Assembly: GCF_036178145.1 (NCBI RefSeq)
Contig: NZ_CP108067.1
Coordinates: 2,666,001 to 2,730,000 of the forward strand
DNA from: Streptomyces sp. NBC_00273
GTDB lineage: Bacteria > Actinomycetota > Actinomycetes > Streptomycetales > Streptomycetaceae
Length of the DNA stretch: 64,000 nucleotides
Direction of reading: 5' to 3'
This document shows positions 1-6,837 of this stretch, one piece after another. The translations under genes and the position numbers were made by a program. Each line of letters begins with the position of its first letter. The first letter of the stretch is position 1. The notes beneath the pieces were generated by a model. The model was not told the DNA's origin, made no database searches, and saw only the letters and a program-made list of their open reading frames with translations.

Positions 1-901
1 GGATACGGGCATCGACGCCGTCCCGGAGAACAGTGGCCTCGATCAGACCGTACGGACGGTCCGCGGCGAAGTACACCTCGTTGTCGTTCTTGAGGCCGAA
101 GGGCTCCAGGTCGACGAGGAAGTGGTGCTTGTTCGGGAGCGAGAAGCGGACCTCGTCGATCTCCGAACGGTGGTTGATGATGCGCGAACCCATCTGGTAC
201 AGGGTCTGCTGCAGCGACAGGGAGTAGGTCTCCGCGAAGGCCTGCAGCATGTGCTTGCGGACCTCGGCGTAGGACTTCTCCCAGTTGGGCATCCGCTGCT
301 CGTCGTCCGACCAGTTGAAGCGCCAGCGGGCCGACACCTGGGTGGCCAGGATGCGGTCGTAGGCCTCCTTCAGCGTCGTGTACTTGTCCTTCACGTAACC
401 CCAGAACTCGGAGTTCGTGGAGTTCATGACGACGAGGTCCTTGAGGCCGGAGATGACCTCCCAGTTCGTACCGTCGTACGTGATCTGGGTGACGCGGGTC
501 TCCACGCCCTGGCGGACGAAGGAGTGGTTCACCTCGTCGGAGCCGATGAACTTGGAGTTGGCGTCCGAGGTGGCGATCCGGTCCCAGGCGTACTCCTCGA
601 TCCGGATGCGCGCGCGCTTGATCGGCTCCTGGCTGGTGACGAACCAGCGCGCCAGGTGGATGCCGAACTGCTCGGCGGACTCGATGCCGTATTCCTTGGC
701 GAACGCGTACACCGTGTTCTTGGTGGTGTCCGTCGGAAGGCAGTTGGCGTTCGAGCCGGAGTAGTGGACGTCGTCCATGTCGCCGGAGAGGGCGACCGAG
801 ACGTTCAGGTCCTTGATGTGGTGCGTGTCGCCGTCCCGCGTGATCTTGACGACGCGGTTCTCTGCTTTGCCGTACTGGTTCTGGCCCAGAATCGTGGCCA
901 T
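1..901 (-). CDS. pucL: Urate oxidase (uricase), 3' end cut by window edge
   Basis: Cofactor-free oxidase converting urate to 5-hydroxyisourate with release of H2O2. The minus-strand frame opens with ATG at 901 and stays open for 300 codons to the window edge, so only a handful of C-terminal residues are missing compared with the roughly 300-residue family. The N-terminal block contains DTTKNTVYA, which carries the catalytic Thr/Lys region of uricases, and later blocks such as NHSFVRQGVETR and ARWRFNW are typical. It starts 1 bp after the uraH stop, as the third gene of a uraD-uraH-uricase operon. The nearby catalase would dispose of the peroxide. Identification is secure; the last residues are not visible. 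Confidence 0.96.
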   Translation of the reverse strand, partial: MATILGQNQYGKAENRVVKITRDGDTHHIKDLNVSVALSGDMDDVHYSGSNANCLPTDTTKNTVYAFAKEYGIESAEQFGIHLARWFVTSQEPIKRARIRIEEYAWDRIATSDANSKFIGSDEVNHSFVRQGVETRVTQITYDGTNWEVISGLKDLVVMNSTNSEFWGYVKDKYTTLKEAYDRILATQVSARWRFNWSDDEQRMPNWEKSYAEVRKHMLQAFAETYSLSLQQTLYQMGSRIINHRSEIDEVRFSLPNKHHFLVDLEPFGLKNDNEVYFAADRPYGLIEATVLRDGVDARI

Positions 902-902
902 G

Positions 903-1292
903 CTAGCTCCCTCGGTAAACGGAGTAGCCGAACGGGTTGAGCAGCAGCGGTACGTGGTAGTGCTCGCCCGGGTTCACCGCGAAGGTGATGGTGACCTCGG
1001 GGAAGAACGCACCGCTGTCCCTTACGCGGGGGGCGTCCTGCTGCGCCTCGGCTTGCTTCTTCTCGAAGTACGTCTCGGTCTCGAAATCGAGACGCACGTG
1101 TGTGGTGCCCTCCGGCAGCGCCGGCAGGTCCTTGCAGCGCCCGTCCGCATCGGTGGCGGAGCCGCCCAGGGCCGCCCACTCGCCGTGCAGACCCGTACGG
1201 GCCGACAGGGAGATGGCGACGCCCTCGGCGGGCTTGCCGATGCTGGTGTCCAGGATGTGCGTGGACACCGACGCAGTGGTCTCGGTGCTCAT
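903..1292 (-). CDS. uraH: 5-hydroxyisourate hydrolase (transthyretin-like)
   Basis: Hydrolyses 5-hydroxyisourate to OHCU, the step after urate oxidase. The 129-residue product has both family signatures: THILDTSIGKPA near the N terminus (catalytic His) and the C-terminal block ending YRGS, which closes the active site in the transthyretin-like tetramer. The ATG at 1292 is chosen because AAGGAG lies 7 nt upstream; a GTG at 1298 would overlap the uraD stop but has no properly spaced ribosome-binding site. It lies 2 bp after uraD and 1 bp before urate oxidase, so the three genes are surely co-transcribed. Confidence 0.96.
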   Translation of the reverse strand: MSTETTASVSTHILDTSIGKPAEGVAISLSARTGLHGEWAALGGSATDADGRCKDLPALPEGTTHVRLDFETETYFEKKQAEAQQDAPRVRDSGAFFPEVTITFAVNPGEHYHVPLLLNPFGYSVYRGS

Positions 1293-1294
1293 GG

Positions 1295-1816
1295 TCACGC
1301 TCCTTCTGCTTCTGCGCGTTCGACGAGACGGGTGAGGCGGATCTTGTTGATCTTGACGAGCTCGCCGCGGGCGATCTCCCGCTCCTGCTCCGGCGAGTTG
1401 TCGATCCGGACCTTGACCGCGTCACGCATGAACTCACCGGTCGCACCGGTGGCGCAGATGAGGAAGACGTGGCCGAACTTGTCCTGGTAGGCCAGGTTCA
1501 GTTCGAGGAGCTCGTTCTTGAGCTCCTCCGAGGCACCGGCCATGCCACGCTGCTCGCGGGCGGAGGTCGGGTCTCCCGGCTTCGGCCGGCCGATCGGCGC
1601 GTGGCCTCCCATCGCTTCGCCCAGGTCGTCCGCGGTGAGCTCCGCCATGGCGGCTTCGTTCGCGGCGAACAGGGACTCTGCGGTGGCGAAGGGGCGCTGG
1701 GCGAGCATCTTGCTCCCCCACGCCGAGCTGGCGCACACCTCGTGCAGCTCGGCCGCGGCCGCGCCGTCGTCCAAGGCGTTGAACCGGGTGAGACCCGGGG
1801 TCGGACTCGAAGTCAC
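1295..1816 (-). CDS. uraD: OHCU decarboxylase
   Basis: Decarboxylates 2-oxo-4-hydroxy-4-carboxy-5-ureidoimidazoline to S-allantoin, the last step of urate breakdown. The 173-residue protein keeps the GGHAPIG motif with the catalytic His and the FGHVFLICATGAT stretch typical of the family. Start is GTG at 1816, with GGAGG about 7 nt upstream. It is the first gene of the operon with uraH and urate oxidase and follows a recognisable promoter with an overlapping palindrome. No unusual residues were noted. Confidence 0.95.
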   Translation of the reverse strand: MTSSPTPGLTRFNALDDGAAAAELHEVCASSAWGSKMLAQRPFATAESLFAANEAAMAELTADDLGEAMGGHAPIGRPKPGDPTSAREQRGMAGASEELKNELLELNLAYQDKFGHVFLICATGATGEFMRDAVKVRIDNSPEQEREIARGELVKINKIRLTRLVERAEAEGA

Positions 1817-1858
1817 GGTAGGCCTCCGTGGCCTGTTGTTGCTTTGACGGGCTGCGCA

Positions 1859-1899
1859 TAGCTAACGCCCTCGACAACACGGCGTCAACACTTTGTTGA
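1859..1899 (-). promoter_or_regulatory. Promoter and TCAACA-N3-TGTTGA operator of the uraD operon
   Basis: On the minus strand TTGACG (1888-1883) is separated by 18 nt from TAGCTA (1864-1859), a good housekeeping sigma-type promoter. A palindrome TCAACA-CTT-TGTTGA (1885-1899) overlaps the -35 box, a position suited to repression. The same palindrome in the same position relative to the promoter occurs before the catalase gene. The binding protein is unknown; the HTH gene at 1971-2369 is a candidate by proximity only. Confidence 0.7.
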
Positions 1900-1916
1900 A
1901 ACTTCCCGTACACAAA

Positions 1917-1947
1917 AGCCGCCGCCCGGGTGAATTGGGCGGCGGCT
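1917..1947 (-). terminator. Hairpin terminator after the HTH regulator
   Basis: An 11-bp perfect GC-rich stem (AGCCGCCGCCC with its complement) and a 9-nt loop lies about 20 bp past the stop of the regulator at 1971-2369. It separates that gene from the uraD promoter, which points the same way. Confidence 0.7.
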
Positions 1948-1970
1948 CGTCACTGCGAGTCAGCCTGCGT

Positions 1971-2369
1971 TCACTCCCGGCTGCTCTTCCCCGCCCCCTT
2001 GGGGGCGCTCGAATCCCGGTTCAGGTAGTTGTAGACGGTGAAGCGGCTGACACCCAGGGCGCCCGCGACCGTTTCCACACCGTGCCGCACGGAGAAGGCG
2101 CCCCGCGCCTCCAGTATCCGCACCACGTCCTGCTTGGACTTCCGGTCGAGCTGGGCCAACGGTACGCCGTACCGGCGCTCCAGGGCCGCCAGGATGTGGT
2201 CCAGCGAGTCCGAGAGCTGCGGCAGGCGCACGGCCAGCAGGTCCTGACCCTCCCAGGTGAGCACGACGTCGTCGGGCTGCGCCAGGGCGGGATCCATCAG
2301 CTCGCCGCCCATGGCGTCCACCAGCGGCTTGACCGCGGTGACGAAGGGATGGTCGCGGGGCTCGGTCAT
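1971..2369 (-). CDS. HTH regulator with DauR/YheO-type C-terminal domain
   Basis: A 132-residue probable transcriptional regulator. Residues from about 88 onward (KSKQDVVRILEARGAFSVR ... VSRFTVYNYLNR) match the HTH_22 domain of DauR/YheO regulators, where a helix-turn-helix ends in a TVYNYL-like recognition helix. The N-terminal part resembles a shortened PAS-like YheO domain. Start ATG at 2369 overlaps the stop of the upstream small gene by 4 bp (ATGA), so the two are translationally coupled. Its place between the uraD operon and the divergent hyi operon suggests control of purine/glyoxylate catabolism, but the ligand and target site are inferred, not seen. Confidence 0.75.
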   Translation of the reverse strand: MTEPRDHPFVTAVKPLVDAMGGELMDPALAQPDDVVLTWEGQDLLAVRLPQLSDSLDHILAALERRYGVPLAQLDRKSKQDVVRILEARGAFSVRHGVETVAGALGVSRFTVYNYLNRDSSAPKGAGKSSRE

Positions 2370-2617
2370 GACACCTCCTCCCCGATCACGTTGACCTGGA
2401 GCGAGACGCGCGTGGCGCCGGCCTCCAGGGAGTCGCGCAGCAGTGCCCCCACCGCGGCCAGCACCCGGTCGACCTCGCCCTCGGCGGTGTTGCCGAACGG
2501 GCCGACGTCCACCGCGTCCAGCTGGGCCTTCTGGATGACCTCGCGGGCCGCCACGGCATGGGCAGGAGCCTCTTCCAGATCGAAGGGCTCGGTCGTGAAC
2601 TCCACTCTCAATCGCAC
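2366..2617 (-). CDS. Small conserved protein coupled to the HTH regulator, function unknown
   Basis: An 83-residue protein beginning with GTG at 2617, rich in acidic residues, with alternating hydrophobic strands (RVSLQVNVI near the C terminus) and a central helix, suggesting a small alpha/beta fold. No catalytic motif is recognised. Its stop overlaps the ATG of the HTH regulator, so it may be a sensor or partner subunit. The start is uncertain because no strong ribosome-binding site precedes the GTG; an in-frame GTG 12 bp downstream is possible. It diverges from hyi across a 125-bp control region. Confidence 0.6.
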   Translation of the reverse strand: MRLRVEFTTEPFDLEEAPAHAVAAREVIQKAQLDAVDVGPFGNTAEGEVDRVLAAVGALLRDSLEAGATRVSLQVNVIGEEVS

Positions 2618-2711
2618 GCCGTCAAGCTACCCCGCGGTCTCGATTTTTCGGCAGTCCGCACTTGACATCCACGCCGAACCCCATGCAGTCTTCCATCAAG
2701 CAGAAAACAAC

Positions 2712-2726
2712 TTCCGCAATACGGAA
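2712..2726. promoter_or_regulatory. TTCCG-N5-CGGAA operator before hyi
   Basis: The palindrome TTCCGCAATACGGAA lies 16 bp before the hyi start codon, overlapping the leader. A TTGACA box at 2662-2667 could be the -35 of a plus-strand promoter just upstream, although no good -10 is obvious. Matching palindromes precede catalase and gcl, indicating a shared regulator, possibly of the AllR/IclR type known to control allantoin and glyoxylate genes in Streptomyces. Confidence 0.7.
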
Positions 2727-2742
2727 GGAGCGCACGCCCCTC

Positions 2743-3576
2743 ATGGGATACACGGACCAGCGCTTCGATGTGAACCTGTCGATCCTCTTCACGGAACTCC
2801 CGCTCCTGGAGCGCCCCGCGGCTGCCGCTGCGGCGGGCTTCACGGCGGTCGAGCTGTGGTGGCCCTGGATCGAGACCCCCACCCCCGCACAGGAGGAGCT
2901 CGACGCCCTCAAGAAGGCTCTCGAGGACGCCGGCACCCAGCTGGTGGGACTGAACTTCTACGCCGGCCAACTGCCGGGCCCGGACCGCGGCGCGGTCTCG
3001 GTACCCGGTGCGGAGTCGGAGCGCTTCAACGCCAACATCAACGTGGCCGCGGACTTCGCGGCCTCGGTGGGCTGCAAGGCGCTGAACGCCCTCTACGGCA
3101 ACCGCGTCGAAGGCGTGGAGCCGGCCGTTCAGGACGAGCTCGCCCTGAAGAACCTGGTCGTGGCGGCCCAGGCCGCCGACCGCGTCGGCGCGATCCTCCT
3201 GATCGAAACACTCAACAAGCCCGAGTCGCCGCTCTACCCGCTGGTGAGCGCACCGGCCGGCATCGAGGTCGTGGACAAGGTGAACGAGGCCACCGGTCTC
3301 GGCAACGCCAAGTTCCTGCTCGACCTGTACCACCTGGCGATGAACGATGAGGACCTCTCCGAGGTCATCGAAAAGTACGCCGCCAAGACCGGGCACGTCC
3401 AGATCGCGGACAAGCCGGGCCGCGGTGCCCCCGGCACCGGCGAGCTGCCCCTCGAAGAGCTGCTCGACCAGCTGAAGAAGGCCGGATACGCGGGCTACGT
3501 AGGCCTGGAGTACAAGGCCGCCGACGCCGCCTCCTCCTTCGCGTGGCTGCCGGCCGAGGCCCGCGCCGCGCAGTAG
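2743..3576 (+). CDS. hyi: Hydroxypyruvate isomerase, TIM-barrel family
   Basis: Interconverts hydroxypyruvate and tartronate semialdehyde in the glyoxylate-to-glycerate route. The 277-residue protein has the sugar-isomerase TIM-barrel features of the Hyi family: FDVNLSILFTE at the N terminus, a metal-ligand glutamate in LLIETLN, and the HVQIADKPGRGAPGTGE block near the C terminus. ATG 2743 is selected because GGAAGGAG lies upstream and it matches the usual N terminus; a longer upstream frame has no family similarity. It is followed 75 bp later by glxR, and the two share one terminator after glxR. Confidence 0.94.
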   Translation: MGYTDQRFDVNLSILFTELPLLERPAAAAAAGFTAVELWWPWIETPTPAQEELDALKKALEDAGTQLVGLNFYAGQLPGPDRGAVSVPGAESERFNANINVAADFAASVGCKALNALYGNRVEGVEPAVQDELALKNLVVAAQAADRVGAILLIETLNKPESPLYPLVSAPAGIEVVDKVNEATGLGNAKFLLDLYHLAMNDEDLSEVIEKYAAKTGHVQIADKPGRGAPGTGELPLEELLDQLKKAGYAGYVGLEYKAADAASSFAWLPAEARAAQ

Positions 3577-3651
3577 GCGGACCAAGTCCGGGCGATCAGC
3601 CAGGCACCTCACGCACTTTTCGTACGAAGCATTAAGAGAAGGACCCTCCTC

Positions 3652-4551
3652 ATGAGCAACCCCGCTGCGCTCCCGTCGATCGCCTGGATCGGCCTCGGAA
3701 TCATGGGCTCCCCCATGGCCGAGAACCTCCTGAAGGCCGGCTACTCGGTCACCGGCTTCACCCTGGAGCAGGACAAGCTGGACCGCCTGGCCGCCGCCGG
3801 CGGCACCGCGGCCGGCTCGATCGCCGAGGCCGTGGCGGACGCCGACGTCATCATCACGATGGTGCCCGCTTCCCCGCAGGTGGAGGCCATCTCCTACGGC
3901 GAGAACGGCATCCTGGAGAACGCGAAGTCCGGCGCGCTGATCATCGACATGTCGTCGATCACCCCGCAGACGTCGATCGACCTCGCCAAGAACGCCGCCG
4001 CCAAGGGCATCCGCGTCATCGACGCCCCGGTGTCCGGCGGCGAGGCCGGCGCCATCGAGGCCGTCCTGTCGATCATGGTGGGTGGCGAGCAGGCCGACTT
4101 CGACGAGGCCCTGCCCATCCTCGAAGCCCTCGGCAAGGTCATCGTCCTGTGCGGTCCGCACGGCTCCGGCCAGACCGTGAAGGCCGCCAACCAGCTCATC
4201 GTCGCGGTGAACATCCAGGCGTGCGCCGAGGCCGTCGTCTTCCTCGAGAAGTCCGGCGTGAACCTCCAGGCCGCCCTGGACGTCCTCAACGGCGGCCTGG
4301 CCGGCTCCACGGTCCTGACCCGCAAGAAGGACAACTTCCTGAACCGCGACTTCAAGCCCGGCTTCCGGATCGACCTGCACCACAAGGACATGGGCATCGT
4401 CACCGACGCCGCCCGCAACGTCGGTGCGGCCCTGCCCGTCGGCGCGGTCGTCGCCCAGCTGGTCGCCTCGCTGCGCGCCCAGGGTGACGGCGGCCTCGAC
4501 CACTCGGCCCTGCTCCGTGCCGTCGAGCGCCTCTCCGGCGCTCAGATCTGA
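3652..4551 (+). CDS. glxR: Tartronate semialdehyde reductase (2-hydroxy-3-oxopropionate reductase)
   Basis: Reduces tartronate semialdehyde to glycerate with NAD(P)H. The 299-residue protein belongs to the beta-hydroxyacid dehydrogenase family: the Rossmann motif GLGIMG is at about residues 13-18, the substrate-binding DAPVSGGEAGA block at about 124-134, and the catalytic Lys in GQTVKAANQL at about 173. It follows hyi in the same orientation, and gcl at 10247-12034 supplies its substrate. A strong hairpin after the stop ends the operon. Confidence 0.95.
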   Translation: MSNPAALPSIAWIGLGIMGSPMAENLLKAGYSVTGFTLEQDKLDRLAAAGGTAAGSIAEAVADADVIITMVPASPQVEAISYGENGILENAKSGALIIDMSSITPQTSIDLAKNAAAKGIRVIDAPVSGGEAGAIEAVLSIMVGGEQADFDEALPILEALGKVIVLCGPHGSGQTVKAANQLIVAVNIQACAEAVVFLEKSGVNLQAALDVLNGGLAGSTVLTRKKDNFLNRDFKPGFRIDLHHKDMGIVTDAARNVGAALPVGAVVAQLVASLRAQGDGGLDHSALLRAVERLSGAQI

Positions 4552-4589
4552 GCACTTCCCCCCTCCCCTCTCATAGGGGACCTGAGTTT

Positions 4590-4647
4590 CCGGATGGCGC
4601 CGGTGCTGACACCTGTCCTGTCGCGCCCAAGCGCCGGCGCCGTCCGG
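4590..4647 (+). terminator. Terminator of the hyi-glxR operon
   Basis: An 18-bp inverted repeat (4590-4607 with 4630-4647, two G-U pairs in the RNA) with a 22-nt loop follows glxR and separates it from the catalase promoter. Confidence 0.7.
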
Positions 4648-4672
4648 ATCACCACTCACCCTTCAACTTTGT

Positions 4673-4713
4673 TCAACAAACTGTTGACGTTGAGTTCCTG
4701 CCGAAATTAGGCT
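4673..4713 (+). promoter_or_regulatory. Catalase promoter with TCAACA-N3-TGTTGA operator
   Basis: TTGACG (4684-4689) and TAGGCT (4708-4713) are 18 nt apart. The palindrome TCAACA-AAC-TGTTGA (4673-4687) overlaps the -35 box, exactly as at the uraD operon promoter. Extra half-sites (TTCAAC at 4662-4667, GTTGAG just after the -35) may extend the site. Confidence 0.7.
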
Positions 4714-4714
4714 G

Positions 4715-4729
4715 TTCCGCATGACGGAA
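4715..4729. promoter_or_regulatory. TTCCG-N5-CGGAA operator before catalase
   Basis: TTCCGCATGACGGAA sits immediately downstream of the catalase -10 box, over the likely transcription start, so it would block initiation when bound. Further half-sites TTCCG (4736-4740) and CGGAA (4758-4762) follow in the leader. The element matches those before hyi and gcl. Confidence 0.7.
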
Positions 4730-4769
4730 GACGCTTTCCGTCAGCAGTTACCCCGTACGGAAGGTCACC

Positions 4770-6227
4770 ATGTCGAAGCGCACGCTGACGACCGAGTCCG
4801 GCGCCCCGGTCGCCGACAATCAGAACTCCGCCACCGCCGGCGTCGGTGGCCCGCTCCTGGTCCAGGACCAGCAGCTCCTGGAGAAGCTCGCCCGCTTCAA
4901 CCGTGAGCGCATCCCGGAGCGCGTGGTGCACGCCCGCGGCTCGGCCGCGTACGGCTACTTCGAGGTGACCGACGACGTCACCGCCTACACCAGCGCCGCG
5001 TTCCTGAACACGGTCGGCAAGAAGACCGAGACCTTCCTGCGGTTCTCCACCGTCGCCGACTCGCTGGGCGGCGCGGACGCGGTCCGCGACCCGCGCGGCT
5101 TCGCGCTCAAGTTCTACACCGAAGAGGGCAACTACGACCTCGTCGGCAACAACACCCCGGTGTTCTTCATCAAGGACCCGATCAAGTTCCCCGACTTCAT
5201 CCACTCCCAGAAGCGCGACCCCTTCACGGGCAAGCAGGAGCCGGACAACGTCTGGGACTTCTGGGCGCACGCCCCCGAGGCCACGCACCAGATCACCTGG
5301 CTGATGGGCGACCGCGGCATCCCGGCGTCGTACCGTCACATGAACGGCTACGGCTCCCACACGTACCAGTGGACGAACGAGCAGGGCGAGGCCTTCTTCG
5401 TCAAGTACCACTTCAAGACGAACCAGGGCATCCGCAGCCTCTCGGGCGAGCAGGCCGCCGAGCTCGTCGGCAAGGACGCGAACTCGCACCAGACCGACCT
5501 GCTGCAGGCCATCGAGCGCGGCGTGAACCCCTCGTGGACCCTGTACGTCCAGATCATGCCGGCCGCCGAGGCCGCGGACTACCGCTTCAACCCGTTCGAC
5601 CTCACCAAGGTGTGGCCGCACTCCGACTACCCGCTGCAGCGCGTGGGCCGGCTGGTCCTCGACCGCAACCCGGACAACGTCTTCGCCGAGGTCGAACAGT
5701 CCGCCTTCTCCCCCAACAACTTCGTCCCGGGCATCACCGCCTCGCCGGACAAGATGCTCCAGGGCCGTCTCTTCGCGTACGCCGACGCCCAGCGCTACCG
5801 CCTCGGCGTGAACCACACCGTACTGCCGGTCAACGCCCCTAAGGCGACGAAGGCCGACAACTACGGCCGCGACGGCGTCATGGCGCTGCGCAACGGCTCG
5901 CGCCACGACAAGAACTACGAGCCCAACTCGTACCAGGGTCCGGCCGAGACCGGTCTGGCGCTGGGCGCCCCGAAGGCCGTCTCCGGCTACACGGGCACCC
6001 ACGAGGCCCCGGCCCACACCAAGGACGACGACTTCTTCCAGGCCGGTGAGCTCTACCGCCTGATGTCGGAGGCCGAGAAGCAGCGCCTGGTGGCGAACAT
6101 CGCCGGCGGTCTGTCGCAGGTCACCCTGGAAGACGTCATCGAGAAGAACCTGGCTCACTTCCACGCCGCCGACGCCGACTACGGCAAGCGCGTCGAGGAG
6201 GCCGTCCGCGCCCTGCGCGACGCCTGA
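4770..6227 (+). CDS. katA: Monofunctional haem catalase (small-subunit clade)
   Basis: Dismutates H2O2 to water and oxygen in the cytoplasm. The 485-residue length fits small-subunit clade 3 catalases. Visible residues are the distal His in RVVHARGSAAYGYFEVT (about residue 53), the distal Asn in VGNNTPVFFIKDP (about 127), and the proximal haem-ligand Tyr in RLFAYADAQRYRLG (about 337). ATG 4770 has GGAAGGT 6 nt upstream. It stands alone between a promoter carrying two different palindromes and a downstream terminator. Shared operators with the urate oxidase and glyoxylate genes suggest it is induced to handle uricase-derived peroxide. Confidence 0.97.
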   Translation: MSKRTLTTESGAPVADNQNSATAGVGGPLLVQDQQLLEKLARFNRERIPERVVHARGSAAYGYFEVTDDVTAYTSAAFLNTVGKKTETFLRFSTVADSLGGADAVRDPRGFALKFYTEEGNYDLVGNNTPVFFIKDPIKFPDFIHSQKRDPFTGKQEPDNVWDFWAHAPEATHQITWLMGDRGIPASYRHMNGYGSHTYQWTNEQGEAFFVKYHFKTNQGIRSLSGEQAAELVGKDANSHQTDLLQAIERGVNPSWTLYVQIMPAAEAADYRFNPFDLTKVWPHSDYPLQRVGRLVLDRNPDNVFAEVEQSAFSPNNFVPGITASPDKMLQGRLFAYADAQRYRLGVNHTVLPVNAPKATKADNYGRDGVMALRNGSRHDKNYEPNSYQGPAETGLALGAPKAVSGYTGTHEAPAHTKDDDFFQAGELYRLMSEAEKQRLVANIAGGLSQVTLEDVIEKNLAHFHAADADYGKRVEEAVRALRDA

Positions 6228-6244
6228 GCCGCCCAGTTGTACCG

Positions 6245-6269
6245 GGGGCCTGACGGGAGGTCAGGCCCC
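6245..6269 (+). terminator. Catalase terminator
   Basis: A perfect 10-bp stem GGGGCCTGAC/GTCAGGCCCC with a 5-nt loop begins 17 bp after the catalase stop codon. Confidence 0.75.
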
Positions 6270-6837
6270 GGGTGCTCAGCCCGACCCGTGGACCCGGATG
6301 AGGGGTGGTACGCGGTGAGGGCAGGACGAGGACCGTGGCGAGCGTGCGAGCCAGTGCGGTGGTAATGGGTTCCGAGGCCCGTCTCTTGACCTGAGGGAGA
6401 CGACGCCGGAGTTCTCGTCGCCCGCCCGCCACGGTCCCAGCCAATCCTCTTCGTACGGGGGCTACGCACAGAGCCCCCTGCACGGAGGTACCCACCTCCC
6501 CACAGACCCCGCCCGGCGGTGCGAACGTCCTGTCGCGCCAGCCTCGCACCGTCGGGCGGTAACAAACCAGAGCGCCGAGTCACGGACGGTCCCGTGACTC
6601 GGCGCTTTGCCGTTCCCGCACGCCCTGAGCCTCCGGTGGGCGTTTTCGTCCGATGTTTCATCCCAGAATCAGGGGTTCTGTGGTCTTCTTCGGGGCACGC
6701 CAGGAGATGGTGTTCTCGCTGGTGAGGCGGCGGGCCATGAGGTCGGTCGTAGCGATGTGGATGCCGAGGGTGCCGGACGTCGCCCGGGTCACCCGGGCGA
6801 CGTCCGGCGCGGCCGGTTGCCAAGCTCCCGCGGGGAA
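6270..6837. other. Gene-poor stretch with a strong hairpin
   Basis: No convincing gene is seen in this 570-bp stretch; the open frames lack start signals and family features. It holds a 15-bp perfect hairpin (6571-6585 with 6592-6606, 6-nt loop) that looks like an orphan terminator, and the left copy of a 70-bp inverted repeat (6641-6710). The minus strand from about 6800 to 6653 encodes a C-terminal-like peptide ending ISWRAPKKTTEPLILG before a stop, echoed at 8854, which may be a remnant of a lost gene. Confidence 0.5.
6641..6710. repeat. Left copy of a 70-bp inverted repeat
   Basis: Matches the reverse complement of 8802-8871 at 66 of 70 positions. Both copies carry, on outward-facing strands, a short reading frame ending in TISWRAPKKTTEP-x-I-x-G and a stop. 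Together they bound a 2.2-kb segment with the CAP-protein gene and a decayed membrane-protein gene. No target-site duplication is visible. Confidence 0.85.

Noticed and set aside
2608..4659. A 683-codon minus-strand frame across hyi and glxR
   Set aside because: It is antisense to two clear enzymes and has no recognisable domain; a GC-bias shadow.
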